Positions 34,119-42,948 of a stretch of 64,000 nucleotides of DNA are shown piece after piece. The notes under the pieces were generated by a model, which searched no databases, was not told the origin of the DNA, and saw nothing but the letters and a program-made list of their open reading frames with translations. The DNA is from a bacterium (GTDB lineage: Bacteria; Bacteroidota; Ignavibacteria; Ignavibacteriales; Ignavibacteriaceae). Each line of letters opens with the position of its first letter. The first letter of the stretch is position 1. The stretch is from contig JADJWC010000001.1 in assembly GCA_016716565.1 (NCBI GenBank), positions 1,364,001 through 1,428,000 on the forward strand, given 5' to 3'. The translations under genes were made by a program, and so were the position numbers.

Positions 34119-36059
34119 TTAACCTACTGTTACGGGAACGTTTTTAGAAACCATTACATCCATAATTACTCTTGCAATAACAAGTGCACTGAATAAGCTT
34201 GCTGCGATACCTATCATCAGTGTTAAGGCAAAGCCTTGAATTGGGCCGGTTCCAAACTGATAAAGAATTATACCTGTAATAAAAGTTGTAATGTTAGAGT
34301 CGATGATAGCTGAATATGCACGAGAGAATCCGCTGTCTATTGATGCCCTGACAGTTTTCCCGGTACCTAATTCTTCTCTTATTCTTTCAAAGATCAGCAC
34401 GTTGGCATCCACAGCCATACCGATTGTTAAGATTATACCTGCAATACCTGGCAGCGTGAGTGTTGCATTGAATCCTGACAGTACACCAAGTATAAATAAA
34501 ATTGTGAATGTTAAAGCTGCGGCAGCGATTGTGCCGGCTCGCTGGTAATAGATAATCATAAAAATTCCAACTAACGCGTAACCAAGTATTACAGAAAGTA
34601 ATCCTTTGTTAATTGAATCTTCTCCTAGTGATGGACCGACTGATCTTTCTTCAATTATATCAACTGGAGCGGGGAGAGCACCCGCTTTCAACACGATCTC
34701 GAGCAGCTTCGCTTCATTAAGATCTGCCATACCTTCTATCTGCGATCTTCCGCCGGGAATTTTTCCTTTTACTACCGGTGCAGAGAAAATCCCGCCATCA
34801 AGCATAATTGCAATTCTTTTATTTACGTTAGCGCCTGTTATTCTTGCCCATTCGGTTGCGCCTTCTGAATTCATAGTCATGCTTACAATTGGTGCTGAAG
34901 TGTTCGGATCAATATTAGCGATTGCATCAGTAATAACACCACCCGTAAGCTCCGGCTCTTTATTTACAAGATACATTATGTAGAAATCATTACCTTCAGC
35001 ATCATTCTGAGGTCGGGCATGGAATTTAAATTCTACATTGTTCGGAATTACTTTTTGAACATCAGGTCGGTTGAGCATTAGCTCAAGTTTATTTCTATCC
35101 TGTGCCTTAACGTATGCATCAGCGCTTCTTCCCTGAGGATCCAGCAATGCAATCGAGAAAAACGGATGCTGCTTCTTAAATTCTTCTTCTGAAAGCTGTT
35201 CCTGATTTTCAGTTGTATCGGTTGATGCAATTGAAGTATCAGTCTGTGTAGTCTCTGTTCCGTTTTCGGTTGAAGTGGTTTTTGTTGTATCGTCTAAAAC
35301 TTTTCCTGCTAGTACATCATCAATTTTTTGCATGATAGGGAAAGTAAAATCAGCATCACGCACTATTCTGAACTCAAGCAATGCCGTTCCCTGCAACAAT
35401 TTTTTTGCTTCTTCTTCTCTTGCAACACCCGGAAGCTCAACGATAATTCTCCGGCTGCCTTGCCGCTGAATGGATGGTTCGCTTACTCCGTACTGGTCAA
35501 CACGGTTACGAATAATTTCAACGGCACGTGTAACAGCGTCTTCAGCATTTTCACTCAGTGTAGTTAATATTTGAGAATCTTCATCCCTTATTGTTCCATA
35601 ATATCTGCTTAAACGAATATCTCTTTCAGCAAATTTTCTTGCAAGAATGTCAACCACAGATTCATCCGTTCTTTCGGATTCTTTTTGTGCTTCAGCCAAG
35701 ACATTTCTAAATGTTTCATCCGGATTTTTAGCTAGCTTTTCAAGAAGCTTTGCAGTATTAACTTCTAAAACGATGCGCATACCGCCCTGCAAATCCAAAC
35801 CTAGCTTGATTCTTTTTTCCCTTGTCTTTACAATGTCAGGATCGGAAGCGAGTATGCTGTCTTCCACTGAGCGGAGAGCTTTATCGATTTGTGCTTTTGT
35901 GATGTCCGGGTTTTCTTTGATAAGCTGTTGTCTTTCCGATTCCAGTGTTTGCTTAATATCCTTGCTGTTCTGGTAGTCCTGGTAAGTTGGATATAGAAGA
36001 TACACTGCTAAAACAATCGCAGCTATAATGATTATAAGTCTAAATCTAAATTCTTTCAT
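34119..36059 (-). CDS. secD: Protein translocase subunit SecD
   Basis: 646 residues. TM1 (about 7-25), then RIKLGLDLQGGMRIVLEV, the P1 head region (EIIRNRVDQYGVSEPSIQRQG, IIVELPGV) and six-helix C-terminal part including GIILTIGMAVDANVLIFERIREE. A Thr/Ser/Glu-rich low-complexity segment at about 253-295 interrupts the periplasmic domain and is probably a flexible loop. First gene of the secDF pair; 100 bp separate it from the punA remnant upstream. Intact, in contrast to the two genes before it. Confidence 0.96.
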   Translation of the reverse strand: MKEFRFRLIIIIAAIVLAVYLLYPTYQDYQNSKDIKQTLESERQQLIKENPDITKAQIDKALRSVEDSILASDPDIVKTREKRIKLGLDLQGGMRIVLEVNTAKLLEKLAKNPDETFRNVLAEAQKESERTDESVVDILARKFAERDIRLSRYYGTIRDEDSQILTTLSENAEDAVTRAVEIIRNRVDQYGVSEPSIQRQGSRRIIVELPGVAREEEAKKLLQGTALLEFRIVRDADFTFPIMQKIDDVLAGKVLDDTTKTTSTENGTETTQTDTSIASTDTTENQEQLSEEEFKKQHPFFSIALLDPQGRSADAYVKAQDRNKLELMLNRPDVQKVIPNNVEFKFHARPQNDAEGNDFYIMYLVNKEPELTGGVITDAIANIDPNTSAPIVSMTMNSEGATEWARITGANVNKRIAIMLDGGIFSAPVVKGKIPGGRSQIEGMADLNEAKLLEIVLKAGALPAPVDIIEERSVGPSLGEDSINKGLLSVILGYALVGIFMIIYYQRAGTIAAAALTFTILFILGVLSGFNATLTLPGIAGIILTIGMAVDANVLIFERIREELGTGKTVRASIDSGFSRAYSAIIDSNITTFITGIILYQFGTGPIQGFALTLMIGIAASLFSALVIARVIMDVMVSKNVPVTVG

Positions 36060-36159
36060 ACCTGATTAATGAAGTGATTTGAAATTATAAAAATGAACTG
36101 CCAAAATTAGGGGTTGCCTCTTACAAAGTCAATTAAAATAAAGGTAATAATGAGTGGAA

Positions 36160-36979
36160 TTATATTCTGGGAATTGCCGATTTCAATAATAAAGTAAATT
36201 TTGCAGCGACCTGGTTTGCCGTTTCTGTCACTTCCTGATGTGAAAGTTTTTGAGCTGAAATTCCTGAAGCCATATTTGTGATACAGGAAATAATTGCGAC
36301 TTCCATTCCAAGATATGATGCAAATACAGCCTCATGAACAGTCGACATGCCAGCGGCATCTCCTTCGAATTTCTGTATCATTCTAATTTCAGCGGGTGTT
36401 TCATAGCTTGGACCTTTTGTGTACCAGTAAATTCCTGATTGCAGATGTATTGAATTCTCTTTGGCAGCAGCTTTTATTTTTTCATTCATCTTTGCAGAAG
36501 GGCAATTCGAAAAATTGTTTTTTGATTCAATAGATGAAATACCAATTAGTTCCGTTAATTCTTTTTTTATGTTCATTCCATTGAATGAATCTGCAAGCAT
36601 AAGATCGCCGGGACTAAAACTTTTATTCACACCTCCGGCAGCATTTGTGAAGATAATTTTGTTACAGCCAATTTTTTTTGCAAGAAGCACGGGAAACACA
36701 ATCGCTTAATCCATAACCTTCGTAAAAGTGATTACGTCCCTGGAAGATTAATATTTTTTTATCTTGAATTTTTGAGAAGTGAATTAATCCTTTATGTCCT
36801 TCAACAGATGATTTCGGATAATTCGGAATTGAGCTTGTCGCAATTGTTTTAACTTTTTCAGTTGAATCAGCAAAATTTCCAAGTCCGCTTCCAAGAACAA
36901 GAGCCACTTCTGGAGTAAATGGAGATTCACTGATTAAATAATTTATTGAATCTTTGTATTTAAAATTCAAGTCAATCAT
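36160..36979 (-). pseudogene. punA: Purine nucleoside phosphorylase, frameshifted
   Basis: Class I (trimeric) purine nucleoside phosphorylase, which splits purine nucleosides with phosphate to base and ribose-1-phosphate. The first part (ATG 36979) has ALVLGSGLGNFAD, VEGHKG and GRNHFYEGYGLSD. Homology then continues in another frame with FPVLLAKKIG, TNAAGGVN, GDLMLADSFNGMN, GPSYETPAEIRM and VGMST-like AAGMSTVHEAV. At about 36700-36705 GATTG stands where GATATTG would restore LSDIVFP, so a two-base AT deletion explains the break; total length 820 is two short of 274 codons. Part of a salvage run with nupC, tdk and cdd. Either a sequencing error or a recent loss. Confidence 0.88.
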
Positions 36980-36980
36980 T

Positions 36981-38296
36981 CTAACCGAAGAGTAAACCAG
37001 CCAGAGTTGCAGTCATTAAAGTTGCAATCACTCCTCCGATGACTGCCTTAATCCCAAGAGCAGCGATATCAGATTTTCTGTCAGGTGCAAGCGGACTTAT
37101 TCCCCCGATTTGAATTGCAATCGAGCTGAAATTAGCAAAACCACATAATGCATATGTTAGCATTAGAACAGATTTTTCATTCAATATTTTACCAACCTTA
37201 GAACAATTTTTACCCCTAACAGACTACCGAAATTCAATGCATCTTCCCACGGTACACCAATTCCAAATGCTACAAATTGTAATACCAATCCAATCAACAA
37301 TTGAAAACTTAACGGCTGGCCGAAATTTGATTTAAGAGATTCATTTACATTTATTATTTCTCCCAATCCATTTAATAAATAATTAACTAATGCTATCAGC
37401 GCAATGAATGCGATTAACATTGCACCAACATTAATTGCAAGCTTCCAGCCGTCTGCAGCTCCGTTAGCCGTAGCCTCAATAATGTTTGAAGCATTCTTTT
37501 CAACTTCAATTTTAACAGTTCCTTTCGTAACCGGCTCTTCAGTTTCAGGGTACATAATTTTTGATATGACTATTCCTGCCGGTGCTGCCATAACACTCGC
37601 ACCGAGAAGATGAGTCGCAAATAATTGCTGTGCCTGCTCGAGTGGAATTCCATGTTTAACAGCATATGCTGATCCGAGTATCTGAATGTATGCAGCCATA
37701 ACTCCACCTGCGATAGTTGCCATTCCACCAACCATGACTGTCAGCAGCTCGCTCTTTGTCATGTTATTCAAGAATGGTTTTATCATTAGTGGAGCTTCGG
37801 TTTGTCCGACAAATACATTAGCAGAATTTGAAAGCGACTCTGCGCCGCTTGTTCCTAGTGTCTTTGCCATTATCCAGGCCATCCCTTTAACTATTAATTG
37901 CATTATGCCGAGATAGTAAAGAAGTGACATTAAACTTGCAAAGAAAATAATTGTCGGCAACACTTGAAAAGCGAAGAATGAACCGAGACTTCCTTCTGCA
38001 CCAGGTGGTTTGGCAAGATCACCAAATACAAACTGCGCTCCTGCTGAAGTGAAGTTGAGAACGAGCACAAAGAAATAGCTTATCCAATTAAAAAAATCCT
38101 TTGGCCATCCAAGCGGTGTAAATATTTGACGTAGTGATTCACCTTTGAGAATTAGTACGGCAAAAATCAGTTGCAGCGCAAGTCCACCACCGACCAACCG
38201 CCAATTAATTTTTGATTTATTGTTTGAAAGAAGAAATGAGATACCTACAAGAAGTAGAATTCCTGCTATACCTCTAAATAATGAAATAGGATCCAT
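36981..38296 (-). pseudogene. nupC: Concentrative nucleoside transporter (NupC/CNT family), disrupted
   Basis: Inner-membrane Na+ or H+ nucleoside symporter. ATG at 38296; helices throughout, with VFVGQTEAPLMIKPFL, VMVGGMATIAGGVMAAYI and IGVPWEDALNFGSLLGVKIVL. The reading frame then stops at LRLVKY, and homology resumes in another frame as LNEKSVLMLTYALCGFANFSSIAIQIGGI ... TLMTATLAGLLFG. The conserved NEF(V/I)AY segment normally between these parts is missing, so about ten codons plus the frame were lost near 37190. The junction sequence is compatible with deletion between two TCTAA copies. One base before punA and 9 bp after tdk, so one operon. Confidence 0.85.
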
Positions 38297-38305
38297 ATGC
38301 TTCTT

Positions 38306-38884
38306 CTACTCTTCTTTTGGGATATAGTGACACTTGCGGCAGCGCGCTTCATAAATATCGGCGGCTCCGACAATTACTCTTTCTGATTCAGCAATTTTCC
38401 TTTGTGTTTTATCGGCGGGATTTCCGCATATAACACAGATTGCATGCTCCTTTGTTATATACTCAGCAACTGCCAGAAGTTGAGGTATAGGTTCAAATGG
38501 TTTTCCTGTGTAATCCTGATCGAGTCCTGCTACAATTACCCGTTTTCCTTTCGAAGCAAGCAAATTGCAAATATGAACAATTCCCTCATTAAAAAACTGA
38601 GCTTCATCAATTCCAATAACCTGGGCATCATCAGCATAGGAAAGTATTTCAATAACATCTTCGATTAAAATTGAAGGAAGTGATTGTTCATTATGAGATA
38701 CAATCGATTTTTCTGAGTACCTGGAATCTATTTTTGGTTTAAAGATTTTCACATTTTGTTTTGCGATTTGGGCTCTTCTCAGTCGGCGGATCAGCTCTTC
38801 AGTTTTACCGCTGAACATACATCCTGTGATCACTTCTATCCAGCCGATGTCTTTCGGAAGTTGATGTGGTGGAATGTCTCTCAT
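38306..38884 (-). CDS. tdk: Thymidine kinase
   Basis: 192 residues, type II thymidine kinase: ATP-dependent phosphorylation of thymidine in salvage. P-loop GCMFSGKTEELIRRLRRAQ near residue 25, Walker B-like QVIGIDEAQFF (catalytic Glu), RVIVAGLDQDYTGKPFEP, and four zinc-ligand cysteines in CVICG and CRKCH. Lies between cdd and nupC in a minus-strand salvage run. Intact and of normal length. Confidence 0.96.
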   Translation of the reverse strand: MRDIPPHQLPKDIGWIEVITGCMFSGKTEELIRRLRRAQIAKQNVKIFKPKIDSRYSEKSIVSHNEQSLPSILIEDVIEILSYADDAQVIGIDEAQFFNEGIVHICNLLASKGKRVIVAGLDQDYTGKPFEPIPQLLAVAEYITKEHAICVICGNPADKTQRKIAESERVIVGAADIYEARCRKCHYIPKEE

Positions 38885-38926
38885 TGTTTCAATAAATAAA
38901 AAATAAATTATAAAATTGTATTTGGA

Positions 38927-39319
38927 TTATTCAAGATCCTTATCCCCGAATGCAAAGGGAAGCAGTTCAGAGGTTTTCTTTACGATGTACTCACCGTTTG
39001 CATTTACGAGGACAATTTCAATTTCCCCGCATAGATCGCTGATTACCTGTCTGCAGGCGCCGCACGGTGAAATAAAATCTTCCGTATCACCGGCTACGGC
39101 GATTGCTTTAAATTCGCGTTCACCTTCAGAGATTGCTTTAAAAATTGCATTGCGTTCGGCACAAATAGTTAAGCTGTATGAACTTGACTCAACATTGCAT
39201 CCGGTGTATGATCTATCATCATTTGTTAATACAGCTGCGCCGACATAAAAATTTGAGTAAACCGGCAGAGCATTCTGCTTGGCTTTGATAGCCAATTCAG
39301 CTAATTGTTTGTAATCCAT
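38927..39319 (-). CDS. cdd: Cytidine deaminase
   Basis: 130 residues, homotetrameric-type cytidine deaminase converting cytidine/deoxycytidine to uridine/deoxyuridine. Zinc and catalytic motifs: TICAERNAIFKAI (Cys-Ala-Glu) and SPCGACRQVI (PCxxC), plus VYSNFYVGAAV and GCNVESSSYSLT for substrate binding. First gene of the cdd-tdk-nupC-punA order, 42 bp before tdk. Intact. Confidence 0.96.
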   Translation of the reverse strand: MDYKQLAELAIKAKQNALPVYSNFYVGAAVLTNDDRSYTGCNVESSSYSLTICAERNAIFKAISEGEREFKAIAVAGDTEDFISPCGACRQVISDLCGEIEIVLVNANGEYIVKKTSELLPFAFGDKDLE

Positions 39320-39374
39320 TATCTTCCATTTTAACTGGTGAAAAATAATTTTTTAGTTTGCGATATCAAAAGAG

Positions 39375-40196
39375 CTATAACTTTTTAAATACAATGTAAA
39401 ATGTTGGTGTGAAGAATTTATTCATTATACCGTGTTCATCATTAGCCATCTTTAATAAAATTTTCTTCAAACCAAAAGATTTTATAATCTCTACTATTCT
39501 CAAATGAAAATTACTCCATACTAATCCTTCACCCCCATCGAATAAATATTGAACAGAGTAATTAGTAAATAAATTAATAGAAAATTCCCTATTAAATATT
39601 TTAAAGATATCGTTGAGCGAAAGCAATTCAGCAATATCTGTCCTGTTGTAATCAGATTTTCTGAAATATTTCATGAAATATTTATTAATCTGCTCTCGAT
39701 TGAAGAGTGAAAGCAGAGGCATTCCCCAATGCGGATCAGCAATAATATTAATAAGCGATAGCCTGTTAGGTGTACTCAGATAAATTATTCCACCACTCTT
39801 CAGAAGTGAAAATAACTCCTCAGCCAGATTATCAGTAAACGCAATATGTTCAACTACATCCTGCATAATAATAACATCAAAAGATTTTTTTTTAAATGGA
39901 AGTTGAAAAGCATCAGCCAACAAAGGTTTTAGCGATTTTGAATTGCTGATTTTTTTTACTCGCTCAAGTTTTACTTCCAGACTTACAACAAAATTATTTT
40001 TAGAAAGCAGCTGCGAAGTGCTTCCTTCACCTGAGCCGAGATCCAAGATCATTTTACCTGATAATTCAGTTACCTTTTCAATTATACTTTTTACAAATTT
40101 CGCTCTCTCCTCCGAGAGATCGCGGGCTTTCTGCCAACGTTCAAAATTTGGATGCGATGGATTATACTCTCTCTGGATTGTTGCTTTTACTTCCAT
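39375..40196 (-). CDS. Class I SAM-dependent methyltransferase
   Basis: 273 residues. Motif I MILDLGSGEGSTSQLL binds S-adenosylmethionine; post-I SLEVKLERVKK, then DAFQLPFKKKSFDVIIMQDVVEHI and LLKSGGIIYLSTPNR complete the Rossmann-fold pattern. The C-terminal 120 residues are family-specific and unassigned. Its start overlaps the end of the glycosyltransferase gene by 10 bp, so the two are co-translated; together they may modify a lipid-linked or surface glycan. The substrate cannot be told. Confidence 0.9.
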   Translation of the reverse strand: MEVKATIQREYNPSHPNFERWQKARDLSEERAKFVKSIIEKVTELSGKMILDLGSGEGSTSQLLSKNNFVVSLEVKLERVKKISNSKSLKPLLADAFQLPFKKKSFDVIIMQDVVEHIAFTDNLAEELFSLLKSGGIIYLSTPNRLSLINIIADPHWGMPLLSLFNREQINKYFMKYFRKSDYNRTDIAELLSLNDIFKIFNREFSINLFTNYSVQYLFDGGEGLVWSNFHLRIVEIIKSFGLKKILLKMANDEHGIMNKFFTPTFYIVFKKL

Positions 40197-41263
40197 TTGA
40201 TTTTAGAAAACGAAGCGTTGAAAAAATGGACAACAAGAAGTGCGTCGTAAAAAATCTGGAGATAAAAGCGTTCTGCCATTGAAAATTTATATCCAGGTAT
40301 TTTTTGAAAAACAGTATTAATGAAGAAATCAATAACGAGTTTAGCAGGAAGTAGAATTGCAAAAAGAAAATTAAAAAGCATTAGTATTGGTGAAAGAAGA
40401 AAAAATAAATTAAGCAGATGCCAGAACCCAAGAACTAACTGATGTTTTTTCAGATAATGCAGTGAAGTTTTAGTGTGCCTTGCTCTTTGATTAAGATATT
40501 CCTTAAATGTTTTTTTTGTATCTGAGTAGACGAATGAGTTGGCATCTGTTACAATTCCAATCTTCAAATTTTTTTTAACTGCTTCCCGCAGCAACAAATC
40601 GTCGTCACCGCTTATGGTATCGTTTGTTTGGGAATAACCTCCGATTGCATTAAAAGCTTCTTTAGTAAATCCAAAATTTCTTGCTGCTGCAGTGTACGGC
40701 AATCCAATTGAGGCCATTGAGATAGAAAGAAAGGTGCTGCGTAAATTTTCAAAGCAGGATATTTTATTTACAAAACCTTCGTCTTGATAAAATGGTGCTA
40801 TTCCAAATAGCATAAAATGACCAAGTGAAAAGTTTTTTGAGCAGGCTTTCAACCAATTTGTTTGAGGTCGGCAATCAGCATCCGTAATTAAGATAAAAGG
40901 ATACTTCGCCTTGCTTATTCCAAATGACAACGCCTCTCTCTTGCCGATTTTGTTTTCGTTCCTTAATTCAAATGCTGAAAAATTCTTGAGAGAAACGATT
41001 TGAGAGTTTAGTATGTTAAAAGAGTTATCTGTCGAGTTATCATCAACAATTATTACTTCGTACATCTCTGAAGGATAGTCGAGATTCTGTAAAGCTTCCA
41101 GTAACTGCCTGATGTTTCTTGATTCATTTTTAGCTGCGATTATAATGGAAATATTTACTTCCACATTTTCGCTTTTACATACTTGAAAAACTCTTTTAGC
41201 TGAATAAATCAACAAAAGATTAATCAGGAATAGTATGAAAATTGATAGTGCCAGATATAACAT
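40187..41263 (-). CDS. Membrane glycosyltransferase, family 2
   Basis: 358 residues. N-terminal helix (about 2-22), a GT-A domain with IIIAAKNESRNIRQLLEAL, EVIIVDDNSTDNS, LITDADCRPQ (DxD-type metal site), SGDDDLLLREAV (catalytic base) and YLNQRARHTKTSLHYL, then hydrophobic helices at the C-terminus (HLLNLFFLLSPILMLF...). This is the layout of processive or polyprenyl-linked family 2 enzymes at the inner membrane. First gene of a two-gene unit with the methyltransferase. Donor and acceptor unknown. Confidence 0.9.
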   Translation of the reverse strand: MLYLALSIFILFLINLLLIYSAKRVFQVCKSENVEVNISIIIAAKNESRNIRQLLEALQNLDYPSEMYEVIIVDDNSTDNSFNILNSQIVSLKNFSAFELRNENKIGKREALSFGISKAKYPFILITDADCRPQTNWLKACSKNFSLGHFMLFGIAPFYQDEGFVNKISCFENLRSTFLSISMASIGLPYTAAARNFGFTKEAFNAIGGYSQTNDTISGDDDLLLREAVKKNLKIGIVTDANSFVYSDTKKTFKEYLNQRARHTKTSLHYLKKHQLVLGFWHLLNLFFLLSPILMLFNFLFAILLPAKLVIDFFINTVFQKIPGYKFSMAERFYLQIFYDALLVVHFFNASFSKIKWK

Positions 41264-41466
41264 TCGATAATCCGAAGAGAATAAAATTCTTTTTTAATAC
41301 TTTCTCTAAAATTAGTTATTTATTCCCTCAAATGTATTCTAATTGAAATCATTCAATTATAAGATTAAGTTTGCATGAGCTTTCTTTTAAAGAAATGATT
41401 CAATATTTCTTAAATTAGTCGAAGTTATACCAGTTAAAAAGATTTTAATTGAGAATGTATTTTTAA

Positions 41467-42792
41467 ATGATTTTCGTGAATCCCAATATAATTCTGATAC
41501 TGTCCCTATATGTTTTTCAATTTCCTATTTATGCCCAGGGAACATGGGAACGCTTGAGTAGCCCAACGAATTATAATCTAAATTCAGTTTTTTTTGTAGA
41601 TAGCTCATATGGCTGGGCTGTAGGAGATTCAGGAATAATTATTCATACATCAAATGGGGGAACCGATTGGATTATTCAGGATAGTAAAACATTGAATAAC
41701 ATCAAAGATGTTTACTTTTTAAATAAGGAATTAGGCTGGGCCATTTACTGGGAATATTACAATTTTCCATTTGGAACTTATGTTTTGAAGACTACAGATG
41801 GAGGAGTTAACTGGATAAGTTTTCAAGAACCCGAAAAAGATATTTTTAGCCAGTGTATTGTTTTTCTTGATTCATTAAATGGATGGATGGGTGGAAAAGG
41901 AACTCCCTTTGTTAAACTACCTATTGTTAAAACAATTGATGGAGGTAGAACCTGGAGAAATGCCGTAATTGATTCATCTAATTTTTCAACGTTACCAGTT
42001 TTTGATATTAAATTTTACAATGATAAATATGGTTATGCATGTGGAGGAGCAATTGATTGCTGTGGAATTATATGGTGGACAAATAACGGTGGAGATTTTT
42101 GGTATGTTATTGATACGCCAGCGGTTGCTTTAGACCCGATCAACCAACTTCACTTGATTGATTCTTTACAAGTTCTGGCTGTCGGTGGTGATTTTGAATC
42201 ATTGGGATATGGTGTTGAAATAGTGCGAACCTCAGATGGGGGACTAAATTGGAATTTTGAACATATTGGAATCGCAGGGTCAGCATGGGATATTGACTTC
42301 AGAACAGATAAAGAAGTTTGGGCTCCCCTAGGAGGAGAAGGAAAATTAATTTACAGCCTGGATTCCGGAAAGAACTGGTCACAAATATTTTCACCACATA
42401 GTTTAGCTATTTTCGAATTAACTTTTCCGGATTCATTACATGGTATCGGTGTGGGAAATGGAGGAGCAATTATTAAATATAGACCTGATTCAACATCAGG
42501 TATTATTGATGCGGATAAATTATTTGCAAAAGAATTTAATCTCGAACAGAATTATCCAAATCCTTTTAACCCATTAACAACAATAAGTTTCAGTATACCG
42601 GAAAAATCTTTTGTTAACTTAAAAGTCTTTGATATTATCGGAAACGAAATAGAAACTCTATTTAACGGGGAATTGTCCGCTGGCAGCCATAAAGTTGAAT
42701 TCTTGGGTAAGAATAAGACAAGCGGTATTTATTTCTATAAACTGAATGTAGGTGATTTCACAAAGACTTTGAAAATGTTACTACTAAAATGA
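41467..42792 (+). CDS. Secreted YCF48-like seven-bladed propeller, T9SS sorting domain
   Basis: 441 residues, signal peptide to PIYAQ. Seven blade signatures (YGWAVGDSG, LGWAIY, NGWMGG, YGYACGG, VLAVGGD, VWAPLGG, HGIGVG) indicate one YCF48-like propeller. T9SS tail EQNYPNPFNPLTTISFSIP ... FTKTLKMLLLK. Its closest relative in the window is the protein at 48271, which shares the opening WERLSSPT / WEKLDSPT and the YGYACGG blade. The Shine-Dalgarno is weak. The gene opens the second cargo cluster; the 203 bp before it separate it from the divergent glycosyltransferase gene and are AT-rich without clear elements. Confidence 0.87.
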   Translation: MIFVNPNIILILSLYVFQFPIYAQGTWERLSSPTNYNLNSVFFVDSSYGWAVGDSGIIIHTSNGGTDWIIQDSKTLNNIKDVYFLNKELGWAIYWEYYNFPFGTYVLKTTDGGVNWISFQEPEKDIFSQCIVFLDSLNGWMGGKGTPFVKLPIVKTIDGGRTWRNAVIDSSNFSTLPVFDIKFYNDKYGYACGGAIDCCGIIWWTNNGGDFWYVIDTPAVALDPINQLHLIDSLQVLAVGGDFESLGYGVEIVRTSDGGLNWNFEHIGIAGSAWDIDFRTDKEVWAPLGGEGKLIYSLDSGKNWSQIFSPHSLAIFELTFPDSLHGIGVGNGGAIIKYRPDSTSGIIDADKLFAKEFNLEQNYPNPFNPLTTISFSIPEKSFVNLKVFDIIGNEIETLFNGELSAGSHKVEFLGKNKTSGIYFYKLNVGDFTKTLKMLLLK

Positions 42793-42948
42793 CAAATGCT
42801 TCCATTTTTATCATACATAAAAACTTTTTTATATTTAATAAACATTATTTAAAAATAAATCAACATTGATCATACTATTCCATTTCAACATAATAACTTT
42901 TTCTTTAACTAAAACATTTCTAATACATTAATTAAGCAAGGAGATATA

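Noticed and set aside
36660..36720. Programmed frameshifting in punA at the run of eight A residues (36672-36679)
   Set aside because: The homologous residues FPVLLA are already in the second frame upstream of the run, so the break lies before it. A missing AT dinucleotide explains the break better.
36981..37184. A separate small gene after nupC starting at TTG 37184
   Set aside because: Its sequence TYALCGFANFSSIAIQIGG is the conserved C-terminus of the same transporter, not an independent protein.
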